Shown in pieces: positions 54,769-63,177 of a stretch of 64,000 nucleotides of DNA. The notes under the pieces were generated by a model. That model was given only the letters and a program-made list of their open reading frames with translations. It searched no databases and was not told the origin of the DNA. Origin of the DNA: an uncultured Acetatifactor sp. GTDB lineage: Bacteria > Bacillota > Clostridia > Lachnospirales > Lachnospiraceae. Positions within the stretch are counted from its first letter, which is position 1, and each line of letters begins with the position of its first letter. The stretch spans positions 62,001 to 126,000 of the forward strand of contig CAJUSI010000039.1 in assembly GCA_910589035.1 (NCBI GenBank). Reading direction: 5' to 3'. Made by a program: the position numbers and the translations under genes.

Positions 54769-56742
54769 CTACACACCAGACATGGCGTCTGCGAAGGCCT
54801 GCACCCGGAACCAGTCAAAATCCACATGCTTTCCGAAGCCGGTCAAATCCTGACAGCAGATTCCCGCCATGGAGCCGGTAAACCATCCCTCCCTGCACGC
54901 TTCGTCCGAGAGAAAGCTGGCGTCTGTGCAGGGTCCGATTTCCCGCAATGCCTCCTCATCCCGATATCCGTAATAAAACTGCACTTTCGTCCCCTGAAGC
55001 TTCAGGCCAAGGAGCACATCCCTGCCCGTCTCCAGGGGGATATAGTCCGTAAGATACTCGTACTTCTTATTTTCCGCCTTCAGAAGAGTGATGCATTTTC
55101 CCAGGTCCTCGTCGTGGGAAATATGCAGGTACAGATAATTATCCGTGTCATACATCAGAATCAGTCCCGCCATCTGTTTGAAAACCTCAGGCTCAAAATC
55201 CACGCAGGTGTCCGCCTCCATATGGTACTCCGTCACCCTGCGGGCGATCAGGGTCTGGGAAAAGCGGGACGCCAGGCCGCTGCGCCCGTACATCCGCAGC
55301 CACCCGGGGCGCGCTGCCAGGGACAGATAATGCTCATCCATGGGAATCCGCAGGGACTGATAATCCAGGGATAGAACCGGGCTGTCAAAGTCGTCCCGTC
55401 CGGCTTCCGCTTCCGAGGCTGCCGGATGTCCCGGCATCGCACAGCAATACTTTTTCCGAGTGCATTCTGCCTCTCCGCCGCACTGCTCCTGGACGCACTC
55501 TTCCCCGCCGCTGCGCTGCTCCCGGTCGCATTCTGCCCCGCCACCGCACTGCTCCTGGCTTAGTTCTGCCTCGCTGCTGCGCTGCTCCTGGATGCACTCT
55601 GCCTTGCCGCTTTGCTGCTCCTGAACACACTTTGCCTTACCGCCGCATTGCTCCTGGACGCATTCTGCCCCGCCGCTACACTGCTCTTTACCGCATTCCG
55701 CATACGCATCTGTCTCTGCCCCTCCGCAGCGCCCCATCAGTGCGCACCGCGGCGGCTCCACTTCCTCCTGGGGCGTGTTGCCGCCCTTGTCCAGAACAAG
55801 CCAGTCGTCCTCCGTCCACCGCATCTTCTGGATGGCGGTCTCCCTGCCCAGCATATACCGCCTCGCCCCCGCAAAGCGCTCCGCCGTCTCCGGGTTGCGC
55901 CCGCTTGAAGCCCTGCCGCACAGATGCACCGCGTACCACTCCCCTTCCTGGGTCTCTACCAGGTCACAATGGCCGGCCTTCTGCAGCAGGATGTCCTCAT
56001 GGTGCCTGGAGGTGAGAATGGAATAAGCCTCCCCCTCCTGCCTTTTTTCATCCAGGGGACGGTACATCTCATAAGGCCCCCATATATCCCGGGAACGCTG
56101 GATTGTCTGGCCGTGCGCCTCTCCCGTGCCCGTGTCCGCACTGAACAGATAGTACCAGCCCCGGCGCTTGAAAATGTGAGGCCCCTCCAGAAAGATTCCC
56201 TCCGCCCGGTAAATATCCCGCACCGGCCCCGTCATCCTCCCTTTTTCGGCATCAAATTCCTGCAATACCAGCCTTCCCGCATATTTCTTCGGAACCCTGT
56301 GATCCGTCACCATGCTCACCATGTATTTGCGCCCATCGTCATCATGGAACAGGGAGGGGTCAAAGCCGAAATTGTTCAGCGCCACAGGCTCAGACCAGGG
56401 GCCGTGGATGTCCCGGGCCGTCACAAGGTAATTCTCCGTATCGTACATATTGCAGTAAAACGCCTTCACCACCGTGTAAACCAGGTAAAAAATCCCCTTG
56501 TCCCAGGTGAGGCAGGGCGCCCAGATCCCCTGGGACGGCCCCACGCCCCGCAAGTCCAGCTGCGAAACCCTGTTTAACGGATACTCTATCAGATCCCAGT
56601 GGGCCAGATCCCTGGAATGGTGCAGCCGCACCCCCGGCCACCATTCAAAGGTGGACGTAGCGATATAGTAATCCTCCCCCACCCTGATGATGGAGGGATC
56701 CGGATGGAATCCCCGAAGAATCGGATTCTGTAATTTATTCAT
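54769..56742 (-). CDS. GH43 beta-xylosidase/alpha-L-arabinofuranosidase-like enzyme with repeat insertion
   Basis: A 657-residue GH43 enzyme of the XynB/subfamily 12-like type. The five-bladed propeller has the three acidic residues: Asp15 (GFHPDPSI), Asp128 (GFDPSLFHDDDG) and Glu186 (IFLEGPHI). A C-terminal beta-sandwich (about 440-650) contains RVTEYHMEADTCVDFEP and GITLLK-like strands typical of GH43_C2. Between them, residues 355-431 are seven tandem 11-residue repeats (type CGGKAKCVQEQ) rich in Cys, Gly, Glu and Gln, with no counterpart in family members I know (usually 500-560 residues). Without the insert the length is normal. No signal peptide. It removes xylose or arabinose from imported oligosaccharides; exact specificity is open. 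Confidence 0.88.
   Translation of the reverse strand: MNKLQNPILRGFHPDPSIIRVGEDYYIATSTFEWWPGVRLHHSRDLAHWDLIEYPLNRVSQLDLRGVGPSQGIWAPCLTWDKGIFYLVYTVVKAFYCNMYDTENYLVTARDIHGPWSEPVALNNFGFDPSLFHDDDGRKYMVSMVTDHRVPKKYAGRLVLQEFDAEKGRMTGPVRDIYRAEGIFLEGPHIFKRRGWYYLFSADTGTGEAHGQTIQRSRDIWGPYEMYRPLDEKRQEGEAYSILTSRHHEDILLQKAGHCDLVETQEGEWYAVHLCGRASSGRNPETAERFAGARRYMLGRETAIQKMRWTEDDWLVLDKGGNTPQEEVEPPRCALMGRCGGAETDAYAECGKEQCSGGAECVQEQCGGKAKCVQEQQSGKAECIQEQRSSEAELSQEQCGGGAECDREQRSGGEECVQEQCGGEAECTRKKYCCAMPGHPAASEAEAGRDDFDSPVLSLDYQSLRIPMDEHYLSLAARPGWLRMYGRSGLASRFSQTLIARRVTEYHMEADTCVDFEPEVFKQMAGLILMYDTDNYLYLHISHDEDLGKCITLLKAENKKYEYLTDYIPLETGRDVLLGLKLQGTKVQFYYGYRDEEALREIGPCTDASFLSDEACREGWFTGSMAGICCQDLTGFGKHVDFDWFRVQAFADAMSGV
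55450..55680 (-). repeat. 33-bp x 7 in-frame coding minisatellite in the GH43 gene
   Basis: Exactly 231 bp. The CTGCTC anchor (TTGCTC once) falls at 55483, 55516, 55549, 55582, 55615, 55648 and 55681, a strict 33-bp period. Units differ at several positions, so the array is not a recent perfect expansion, but length is a multiple of three throughout and no stop codon occurs in frame. Confidence 0.92.
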
Positions 56743-57195
56743 TCTTCTCTTTCCCTTCTTTCATGCCTGTCTCTGTTGTCTGTCCCTGTCTCTAAAGTCT
56801 GCCGCATGCTCACTGTTTTGGACCGTTCAGCGTCTGCTATGGCATGATGCCTGCCCCATTAATCTGTAACGATTTTGTTAGATGCTTAATAACGAAATCT
56901 TACGCTCGCCTCTCTCCTCCACCTTATCCCGGCGCGTACATCAGGCATACATTACGCATGAATTAATGCAACAGGGTACCAGTATAACTCAATTTTAATA
57001 ATCCTGTCTTTAGTGAGTCTCTCATCTTTGGCTATAGGTAATCTGCCCAATATGTCAAACATATGGTTAATATGCCACCTCGCAGCGAGCTTATCCAGCC
57101 CTGGCTTCTACCTGAACGCTGCAAGCAGAAAGTGTCCTTTGGGCACTATGGCATCAAACCCGCGAGGGAATGAAAATGAGCTATACCAGCCTATT
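56743..57195. other. Intergenic region upstream of GH43
   Basis: No coding sequence supported. A possible minus-strand promoter is AAGACA, 18 bases, TATACT around 56978-57015, which would give a long leader for GH43. Confidence 0.35.
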
Positions 57196-59256
57196 TCAAA
57201 CTGCAATCACATAACGCTTCCCGGCCTCCCCGGTCCGGCATACCTTTATTTCCCCATCCTCATCCCGGGTTATGCGGACCTCATTCCGGCAGCCCTTCTC
57301 ATAGTCAAAGGTCTCAAAGTCATCCTCATACAGCACACAGCCCTCGCCGCCGCTGCCGTACACCTTCGGCCGTATGGTAAACACCGTGTCCTTTCCCACG
57401 GCCTCCACGGGGTCCGCCAGGGGCAGGATACAGTTTTCCCTGACAAACACCGGAATCTTGTCATATTCCGCATGAACCGCATGCTCCCTGCCACCCTCAT
57501 AGACCGTGCCATCCCAGAAATCATGCCATTTTCCCCCGGGCAGATAAACCTTCCGCTCCAGGCCGTCCTCCAGTGTCATGGGCGCCACCAGAAGGTCGTC
57601 CCCCAGAAGATACTCGTCGTCCACATTCCGTACCATCGTGTCTTCCTCATAGTCGAATACCAGCGCCCTCACAGGGGGAATCCCCTCCCTCTGATACTTC
57701 GCGAAAGCGCTGTACAGGTAGGGCAAAAGGGACATCCGGACTCTGTGGTACCTTCTGCAGACATCCGTGTAATAATCCGCATCCTCCATGAATTCCCCGG
57801 CAAGGTTCTTCCCGATATCCACCTGCTTCCAGGGCGGGTTGGGAATCCGCCAGCAATTATAGATGGCATGGGAGGAGAACATAATCGTCTCCATCCGCCG
57901 GAGCAAATCCGCGCCGTTCCTGCAGTCCCTCACCTCCGGCGCCCAGAGCAGCCCTGAAAATCCCGCCGTGACCATCCCCCGGATGAACTGTTTGTGCTGA
58001 TACAAATCCGAATACAGCACAAAAGGCAATGGAGCCGCCAATGCCCCGCCGGACCGCACCTGGGAATACGTCCTCTTATTTTCCTGATGAAAAACATGGT
58101 AAATCAGATTCTGGTACAGTCCTCCGATGGCGGCGTGCATCTGCTCTCCGTCCATGCCGGAGGGAAATTCCGTCACATCCGGGAAGGACCAGTTGGAAGC
58201 ATTTAAATCGGAATTGTCGCACTCGTCCAGTTTAAAGCCCGCAATCCCCTTCTTCACGAATTCCTCCCTGTGATAATCCGCGAAAATCTTCTCCGCCTCC
58301 GGCGTACAGAAATCCGGCACCAACCCGTTCCACACCTCGTATTCCCCCGCATAGGGCTTAAGCTCCTGATAAAAAGGCGCCGCCGGGTATACAAAAAGAT
58401 GCTCCCAGAGATTGATCCTGTAATCCTGTCCGTTCAGTTTCTCTATCATGGCCTCCGGCTCCGGGAACAGGTATGACCACTGATAGGTGCAGGAATAGCT
58501 GTGGGAATGCCACCCCGGCTCCAGTCCCAGCACGTCCACGGGCATCTCCTCCCTGCGGAAGCCCTCCGCCAGAGCCTCCACAGCCCCCTGGTCACTGCCT
58601 CCATAAGAGCGGTACCAAACTCCCAGCCCCCACATGGGAGGCAGACAGCCGCCTCCGGAGAACAAGTTATAGCGCTGCACCGCCTCCTTCACGGAACCCG
58701 CGAACAGGTACAGATCCACGCCGTCCACCGCCTTCAGGTCAATGATGACCCTGCGCACTTCCGCATTCTTTTTCAGCGCATAGAGGGCAGACTCCGAAAA
58801 TTCCTTGTGGGCCTGGTTCACCTCCCTGCGCTGTTCGGAACGCCCCTTTTCCAGGCTCGTCCCCATATAGAATTCCACATGCCGGAAGGTATCCACCAAC
58901 AGCCCGTAACCCCCGGTGGAGACGTAAAAGGGAACCGGCGCATGCCCCTCCCCCGTATCCGCCACCGGATCCGAATTCACCCGTAGCATCCGCTTCCGGC
59001 CCGCCTGGTTCATGCTCTTCAGCTGCAGCCCGAAGCCGTAGATATCCTCGCTGCTGTCCATGGACAGCGTAATCTGCAGCCCCCTGGGGCTCTGCCGCCA
59101 GGCGATCTGCCCCGCCTGCTTTGGCAGTTCTGCGGGCGCCAGTTTCCCCAGCGCTTCCTCACTCATGGGGAATTTGCGCAGCGCCACCGGGGTGTGCTGC
59201 TCCGGTGTTCCGATACGCAATTTCCATATACCATTTGCAATTTGTTCTAATTCCAT
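57196..59256 (-). CDS. GH31 family glycoside hydrolase (alpha-xylosidase/alpha-glucosidase-like)
   Basis: A 686-residue GH31 enzyme: N-terminal beta-sandwich (about 1-200, with IYGFGLQLKSMNQAGRKRML), TIM barrel (about 205-520) and C-terminal beta domains. The nucleophile is Asp344 in AGFKLDECD; the PPMWGLGVWYRSYGG segment and the region RSGGALAAPLPFVLYSD, with the probable acid/base Asp near 417, follow the GH31 order. It lacks the WiDMNE nucleophile motif of classic alpha-glucosidases, so specificity may differ (alpha-xyloside, alpha-galactoside or other). No signal peptide. Clear GGAGG before the start. Confidence 0.88.
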   Translation of the reverse strand: MELEQIANGIWKLRIGTPEQHTPVALRKFPMSEEALGKLAPAELPKQAGQIAWRQSPRGLQITLSMDSSEDIYGFGLQLKSMNQAGRKRMLRVNSDPVADTGEGHAPVPFYVSTGGYGLLVDTFRHVEFYMGTSLEKGRSEQRREVNQAHKEFSESALYALKKNAEVRRVIIDLKAVDGVDLYLFAGSVKEAVQRYNLFSGGGCLPPMWGLGVWYRSYGGSDQGAVEALAEGFRREEMPVDVLGLEPGWHSHSYSCTYQWSYLFPEPEAMIEKLNGQDYRINLWEHLFVYPAAPFYQELKPYAGEYEVWNGLVPDFCTPEAEKIFADYHREEFVKKGIAGFKLDECDNSDLNASNWSFPDVTEFPSGMDGEQMHAAIGGLYQNLIYHVFHQENKRTYSQVRSGGALAAPLPFVLYSDLYQHKQFIRGMVTAGFSGLLWAPEVRDCRNGADLLRRMETIMFSSHAIYNCWRIPNPPWKQVDIGKNLAGEFMEDADYYTDVCRRYHRVRMSLLPYLYSAFAKYQREGIPPVRALVFDYEEDTMVRNVDDEYLLGDDLLVAPMTLEDGLERKVYLPGGKWHDFWDGTVYEGGREHAVHAEYDKIPVFVRENCILPLADPVEAVGKDTVFTIRPKVYGSGGEGCVLYEDDFETFDYEKGCRNEVRITRDEDGEIKVCRTGEAGKRYVIAV

Positions 59257-59318
59257 CTTTCTACCTCCATATCGCTCCTCTAATATTTCTTAAGGGAAGC
59301 ATGCACTTCGCTTCTGAT

Positions 59319-59340
59319 AAAAGGCGCATCTCTTTGCGCC
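59319..59340 (-). terminator. Hairpin with T-tract after the nitrilase-family gene
   Basis: Minus strand GGCGCA-AAGAGA-TGCGCC then TTTT, 98 bases after the nitrilase stop. Two GGAAGC/GCTTCC type stems flank it (59294-59314 and 59353-59372). Since it is also in the leader of GH31 it could act as an attenuator. Confidence 0.55.
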
Positions 59341-59437
59341 GCATTCGTCTATGGGAAGCCGCATTTGCTTCCTATAATATCGCATTTTCCCGCCATATTC
59401 CTTGTCTTTCCTCCGCAGGCACCGCTTAAGAAATCAG

Positions 59438-60232
59438 TTACACAGCCCCACTATGCGCCCGTAACGAAAGCTCCCCTATCAGCAACTCCGCACCTTCATA
59501 ATTCGCCCGGGCAAGCACCTGCCCTGTGCCGCTCACAAGCTCGCTGGGCATCCGCTCCCCCTCGATGGGCATCCAACAGGGCACCGCCATTGCCGCCGCC
59601 ACTGCCATCCCGGTCTCCCGGATTCGCTCCATGCCGTACCCATGCTCCCATCCCCAGGTAGGCACCGCCATGAATTCCGCCCCGGCCTCCCTGCAGCGCC
59701 CGCACACATCCGGGAATTGCATGTCATAACAGACCGCAATCCCCATCCTGCCCATGTCCGTATCCACGATCAATGTCTCATGCCCGCAGGTTAAGCATTC
59801 CTGCTCCGCTTCCGTCAAATGGATTTTGTCATATATCCCCTGCAGCCGCCCCTTCCTGTCATAGACAAAGGCCGAATTATAACAACGCAGCTGCCCCCTT
59901 TCATCCGGCCGCCTGTTATATACCCCCGCCACCAGCCAGCTTCCGGCCCGCAGCGCCAGCCCGGAAAGCTTCCGGAACAAGGCATCCTCGGGATAGATCG
60001 AAATATATGGCGCGCAGGAAGTTCCCAGAGCGCTTTCAAGCCCGCAGAAATTGACGGCCTCCGTGGTGACAATCAAATCACAGCCCTTCCCCACGGCGCC
60101 CTCCGCCAGCTCCAGGCACTGCCCTATCATTTCCTGCTGAAGTGCCACTGCCTCATCCCCCGGGATGAAGGTGCCTGGCCTGTCAAACCGATATAACCCG
60201 TTTTGCTTTGTCTGAACCAATGCTGCTTTCAT
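59438..60232 (-). CDS. Carbon-nitrogen hydrolase (nitrilase superfamily amidase)
   Basis: A 264-residue member of the nitrilase superfamily. The catalytic triad is visible: Glu58 (IVTTEAVNF), Lys136 (GIYDKIHLTE) and Cys168 (GIAVCYDMQFPD). Length and the absence of additional domains suggest an omega-amidase/carbamoylase-like enzyme acting in the cytoplasm; the amide substrate cannot be read from sequence. The start at 60232 is used because the 11-codon longer frame lacks a ribosome-binding site. Its presence beside glycan genes and its promoter shared with the lyase operon suggest it handles an amide from the same substrate, for example an N-acyl or amidated sugar; inference. Confidence 0.88.
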   Translation of the reverse strand: MKAALVQTKQNGLYRFDRPGTFIPGDEAVALQQEMIGQCLELAEGAVGKGCDLIVTTEAVNFCGLESALGTSCAPYISIYPEDALFRKLSGLALRAGSWLVAGVYNRRPDERGQLRCYNSAFVYDRKGRLQGIYDKIHLTEAEQECLTCGHETLIVDTDMGRMGIAVCYDMQFPDVCGRCREAGAEFMAVPTWGWEHGYGMERIRETGMAVAAAMAVPCWMPIEGERMPSELVSGTGQVLARANYEGAELLIGELSLRAHSGAV

Positions 60233-60313
60233 AAACCGTAACCTCTTTCCGCCCATATTTTCCATGCTGTTCCCGAGCAGCTTTTGCCGGCCCAGGCTAT
60301 TTTCGTCCGTCCC

Positions 60314-60575
60314 ATTATAGCCCTTGGATAATGGAATCCGTCCTTAATTCCAGTATAGACCCCAGATAACGGAATCTGTCCTTGATTCCATTATAAACGC
60401 TGGTTAACAGAATCTGTCCCTGATTCCATTATAGCCCCTGGTTAACGGAACAGATTTCTTTCCATCTTAGTATAGACTGTGGATAACAGAATGTTTTTTT
60501 CCATTCCATTATAGAATCCCGGCAACGGCATTTCAATTACATAAACCGCAAACTTACTATCAAATCCTGCAATGA
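60314..60575 (-). promoter_or_regulatory. Regulated promoter module (copy B) with tandem 38-bp dyad array
   Basis: Minus strand TTGAAA (60532-60537), 17-base spacer, TATAAT (60509-60514). The 47-bp block 60529-60575 nearly matches that at 35521-35566. Downstream, toward the nitrilase gene, 38-bp units repeat at 60314, 60352, 60390 and 60428, with two more divergent ones at about 60469 and 60508. Each unit has a TATAAT or TATACT on the minus strand and an imperfect dyad of the form GATTCCATTATA / GATAATGGAATC. The array could hold several start sites, repressor sites, or form a row of hairpins in the leader. The stretch 60576-60749 shows nothing further. Confidence 0.65.
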
Positions 60576-60749
60576 TAACCCCTGCAGCCGCGCCGGGCAC
60601 TGCCGCCGGCACCGGGCATTTCCTCATCCGGATAAACCGAAGCTGCCCGGTACAGTTTTCAGCAGGACTTTCCGGCAGACATCTGTCTCGCGCACCGGGA
60701 GCCGGATTCCCTTTCCGCACTTCTTCTCCGCACTTATTGCACATCTGAT

Positions 60750-61919
60750 TCATTTCTGATACGGCGCACCGGAATCCGGAGTATGGAAACGCTTCTGAAA
60801 AGCCGGAATGATAACGCTGCCCACTCGATTCTTCACTGCCCCAAACAAAGCGTTGCCCCCAACGGGAACCGTCAGGCACAGCAAAATATAGACCAGAGAA
60901 AACAGTTCCACATGGTCATGAGGCCCCGGATACTTATAAAGCACGGATACCCAGTTTTCATCAAAATACGGTAATTCATGCACATGCATATGAACCAATG
61001 ATAAAATTACATTAAAGAACACGATCACCGCATAATGATGCATCATAATAGTTTTCGTTGACATGCTGAGCTTTTTTACGATTTTGCTGTCCCCCAGAGA
61101 AGGCTCCAGAATCCTGGAAACACGCAGCACAAACGCAATGCCCGTAAGCGCCACGGCCACCGGAAGGACTACATTCTTCCCCATGGTAGTAATGCTGCCG
61201 TTCCACATGCTGATGTACGGAAAACCGTCTGTCTTCACCATCAGAAAATACTGGATGACAAACAGCAGCCCAAAATAAACAGGATTGCTTATCCTGTCCC
61301 TTTTCTCCAAATCCGTCCTGTACAAATGCCCCAGATGATAAAATGCAATGCCGTACAGCAGCTTGGCCATCACCAGCCTGCCGCCCTCCGCCACCCCGTA
61401 AACCATCATTCCGCCGCCCGCAATTCCCATAGCCAGGAAGGGAATTGCCAGAATAAATTCACTTTTTATCCCAAGGAAGGAAACGAGCTTATGCAGGGAA
61501 AGATATACCGCCTCCACCAGAAATAACGTGAGCAGAAACCATGCCGGGCTGTTCATCTGGTACTGGTCTCCCGTCATCCAGGGCGTGACAATAAAATTGC
61601 GGAGGCTGCCGTCCAGGTTAAACCGAACCAGCCCCGCAGCCTTCAGGGCAAAGACAATCACGGCATAAACCAGATTCCAGATATAATAAGGCACCACAAA
61701 TTTCCGGATCATCCTGAATATGGCGCGCCCATATGCCCGCTCCCTCTCCTGCTTATAGAAATAACCCGAAATAAAGAAAAACAACGGCATATGAAAAGAA
61801 TATATCACAAACCAGTCAAACAATTCTGTCTTCCAGCTGTACGTTCCCACATGCCCGAGAACAACCAATAATATCCCCATGCATAACAGCACATCCATCT
61901 GTTTATTTCTTTCCCGCAC
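60750..61919 (-). CDS. Acyltransferase family 3 membrane protein
   Basis: A 389-residue polytopic protein with about ten hydrophobic segments. The N-terminal RERNKQMDVLLCMGILLVVL followed by GH, then SFHMPLFFFISGYFY and YIWNLVYAV, are hallmarks of acyltransferase 3 (OafA/WecH-like) enzymes, which move acetyl or succinyl groups to sugars on envelope glycans. I use the GTG at 61919, 8 bases after GGGAGG; GTG 61922 is equally possible and the longer frame to 61991 has no such site. It is divergent from an AraC regulator. Its relation to the degradative genes is not evident. Confidence 0.85.
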   Translation of the reverse strand: MRERNKQMDVLLCMGILLVVLGHVGTYSWKTELFDWFVIYSFHMPLFFFISGYFYKQERERAYGRAIFRMIRKFVVPYYIWNLVYAVIVFALKAAGLVRFNLDGSLRNFIVTPWMTGDQYQMNSPAWFLLTLFLVEAVYLSLHKLVSFLGIKSEFILAIPFLAMGIAGGGMMVYGVAEGGRLVMAKLLYGIAFYHLGHLYRTDLEKRDRISNPVYFGLLFVIQYFLMVKTDGFPYISMWNGSITTMGKNVVLPVAVALTGIAFVLRVSRILEPSLGDSKIVKKLSMSTKTIMMHHYAVIVFFNVILSLVHMHVHELPYFDENWVSVLYKYPGPHDHVELFSLVYILLCLTVPVGGNALFGAVKNRVGSVIIPAFQKRFHTPDSGAPYQK

Positions 61920-62157
61920 CACTCTGCCCTCCCATAATCTGTTCTTCCGCTTACCCCGATCCAAAAGCAGCGCCGCCTCTCCCGCTGCCATCTATTATCA
62001 GGGAAACGTGATTCATTATCGCCTGTTTGCGTTTCAGGCTTATTATACAATCAACATGAAGCAAATCCCATATTAAAAAAACCGGAACTATAGCGATTTT
62101 TGAATTTGGAAAATAACGAATACGATTGTGATACTGTTGCCGCCTCTTCCTCCCGTC

Positions 62158-62186
62158 TTGTAAAATCAAGGCGGTTATGGTAGGAT
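62158..62186 (+). promoter_or_regulatory. Possible promoter of the AraC gene at 62296
   Basis: TTGTAA (62158-62163), 17-base spacer, TAGGAT (62181-62186). Moderate match to consensus; no other pair in the divergent region 61920-62295 is better. Confidence 0.4.
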
Positions 62187-62295
62187 GGACATATAAACCA
62201 AAACAGAAATCCGAAGCGTACCTACAGACAAAACCGCAGAGCCGGAATCGGAACACGGATTCCGGCACACCCGGTTCAAAAGAAAAGGAGACATC

Positions 62296-63105
62296 ATGAT
62301 CACTGTAAGCATGTGCGGCTACGATTCCATGCACAAAGCTCCCATGGACATCCGCCACTCCAAAGGCTTTGACAATTACCTCCTGCTCCTCATCAAGTCC
62401 GGATGCTTCCTGGAAAGCCAGGACAGGATAACCGAAATATCCCCGGACACTGCCCTGCTGTTCGCCCCCCATTCTTATATCCACTATTTCTATGGGAAAC
62501 CGCACTTCAATGACGACTGGTTCCACTTTGAGCTGCATGACGAGGATGAGAACCTCCTGCAGCGGCTCTCCCTCCCCATGAACCAGCCTCTGCCCCTTCC
62601 CCACATGGGCGCGTTGACCGAATACAGCAGGCTTGTGGTGGCAGAAAAGCTCTCCGATCACCCCTATAAGCAGGAGGTTACGGATTCCCTGATGCACGCC
62701 CTCCTCTATTCCATTGCCAACCAGCTGAACGCCCCTTCGTCCCTCAACAGAGAAGGCAGATACTATGGGACCTTAAACGAGATCAGGACCCGGCTCATCA
62801 ACTCCCCTTTCCAGATGTGCAGCGCCGCGGAGCTTGCCGCAGAGGCAGGCATCAGCGTCTCTCATTTTCTCCACCTGTACAAAGAGTTTTTCGGCGTCAC
62901 CTACAAACAGGACATGATTGCCGCCCGGATCCGCCTGGCCTGCTACTATCTGCGCACCTCCGATATGTCCATAGACGCCCTTGCCCTTTTCTGCGGCTAC
63001 GAGAGCGGGACACATTTCATGAGACAGTTTAAACAGGCCACCGGCATGACTCCCAGCCAGTACAGAAATCTCCACCAGTGCGAGGAGAATCTGTTCGCGC
63101 CTTAG
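62296..63105 (+). CDS. AraC-family transcriptional regulator
   Basis: A 269-residue AraC protein. A cupin-like N-terminal ligand domain (about 1-130: DNYLLLLIKSGCFLESQD, SPDTALLFAPHSYIHYF) precedes two helix-turn-helix motifs (about 168-265: CSAAELAAEAGISVSHFLHL and IDALALFCGYESGTHFMRQF) and the usual GMTPSQYRN end. AAAAGGAGA precedes the ATG. It converges on the GH28 gene at the window end and is divergent from the acyltransferase; it most likely controls hydrolase genes beyond the right edge. Confidence 0.92.
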   Translation: MITVSMCGYDSMHKAPMDIRHSKGFDNYLLLLIKSGCFLESQDRITEISPDTALLFAPHSYIHYFYGKPHFNDDWFHFELHDEDENLLQRLSLPMNQPLPLPHMGALTEYSRLVVAEKLSDHPYKQEVTDSLMHALLYSIANQLNAPSSLNREGRYYGTLNEIRTRLINSPFQMCSAAELAAEAGISVSHFLHLYKEFFGVTYKQDMIAARIRLACYYLRTSDMSIDALALFCGYESGTHFMRQFKQATGMTPSQYRNLHQCEENLFAP

Positions 63106-63177
63106 ACACCTGGCAGCGAAATCCTGCGGTTTCTGGCAAAATTCCGGTTCCTGCTTGTTCGGATTCGGAATTGTCCC

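Noticed and set aside
60314..60520. Regular 38-bp units suggested a CRISPR array.
   Set aside because: The units adjoin without unique spacers, differ from one another, contain -10-like boxes and have no cas genes nearby; the same unit occurs at a second promoter.
60442..60879. A 145-codon minus-strand frame between the nitrilase and acyltransferase genes.
   Set aside because: It runs through the tandem dyad region and overlaps the acyltransferase 3' end in another frame, with no recognisable protein features.
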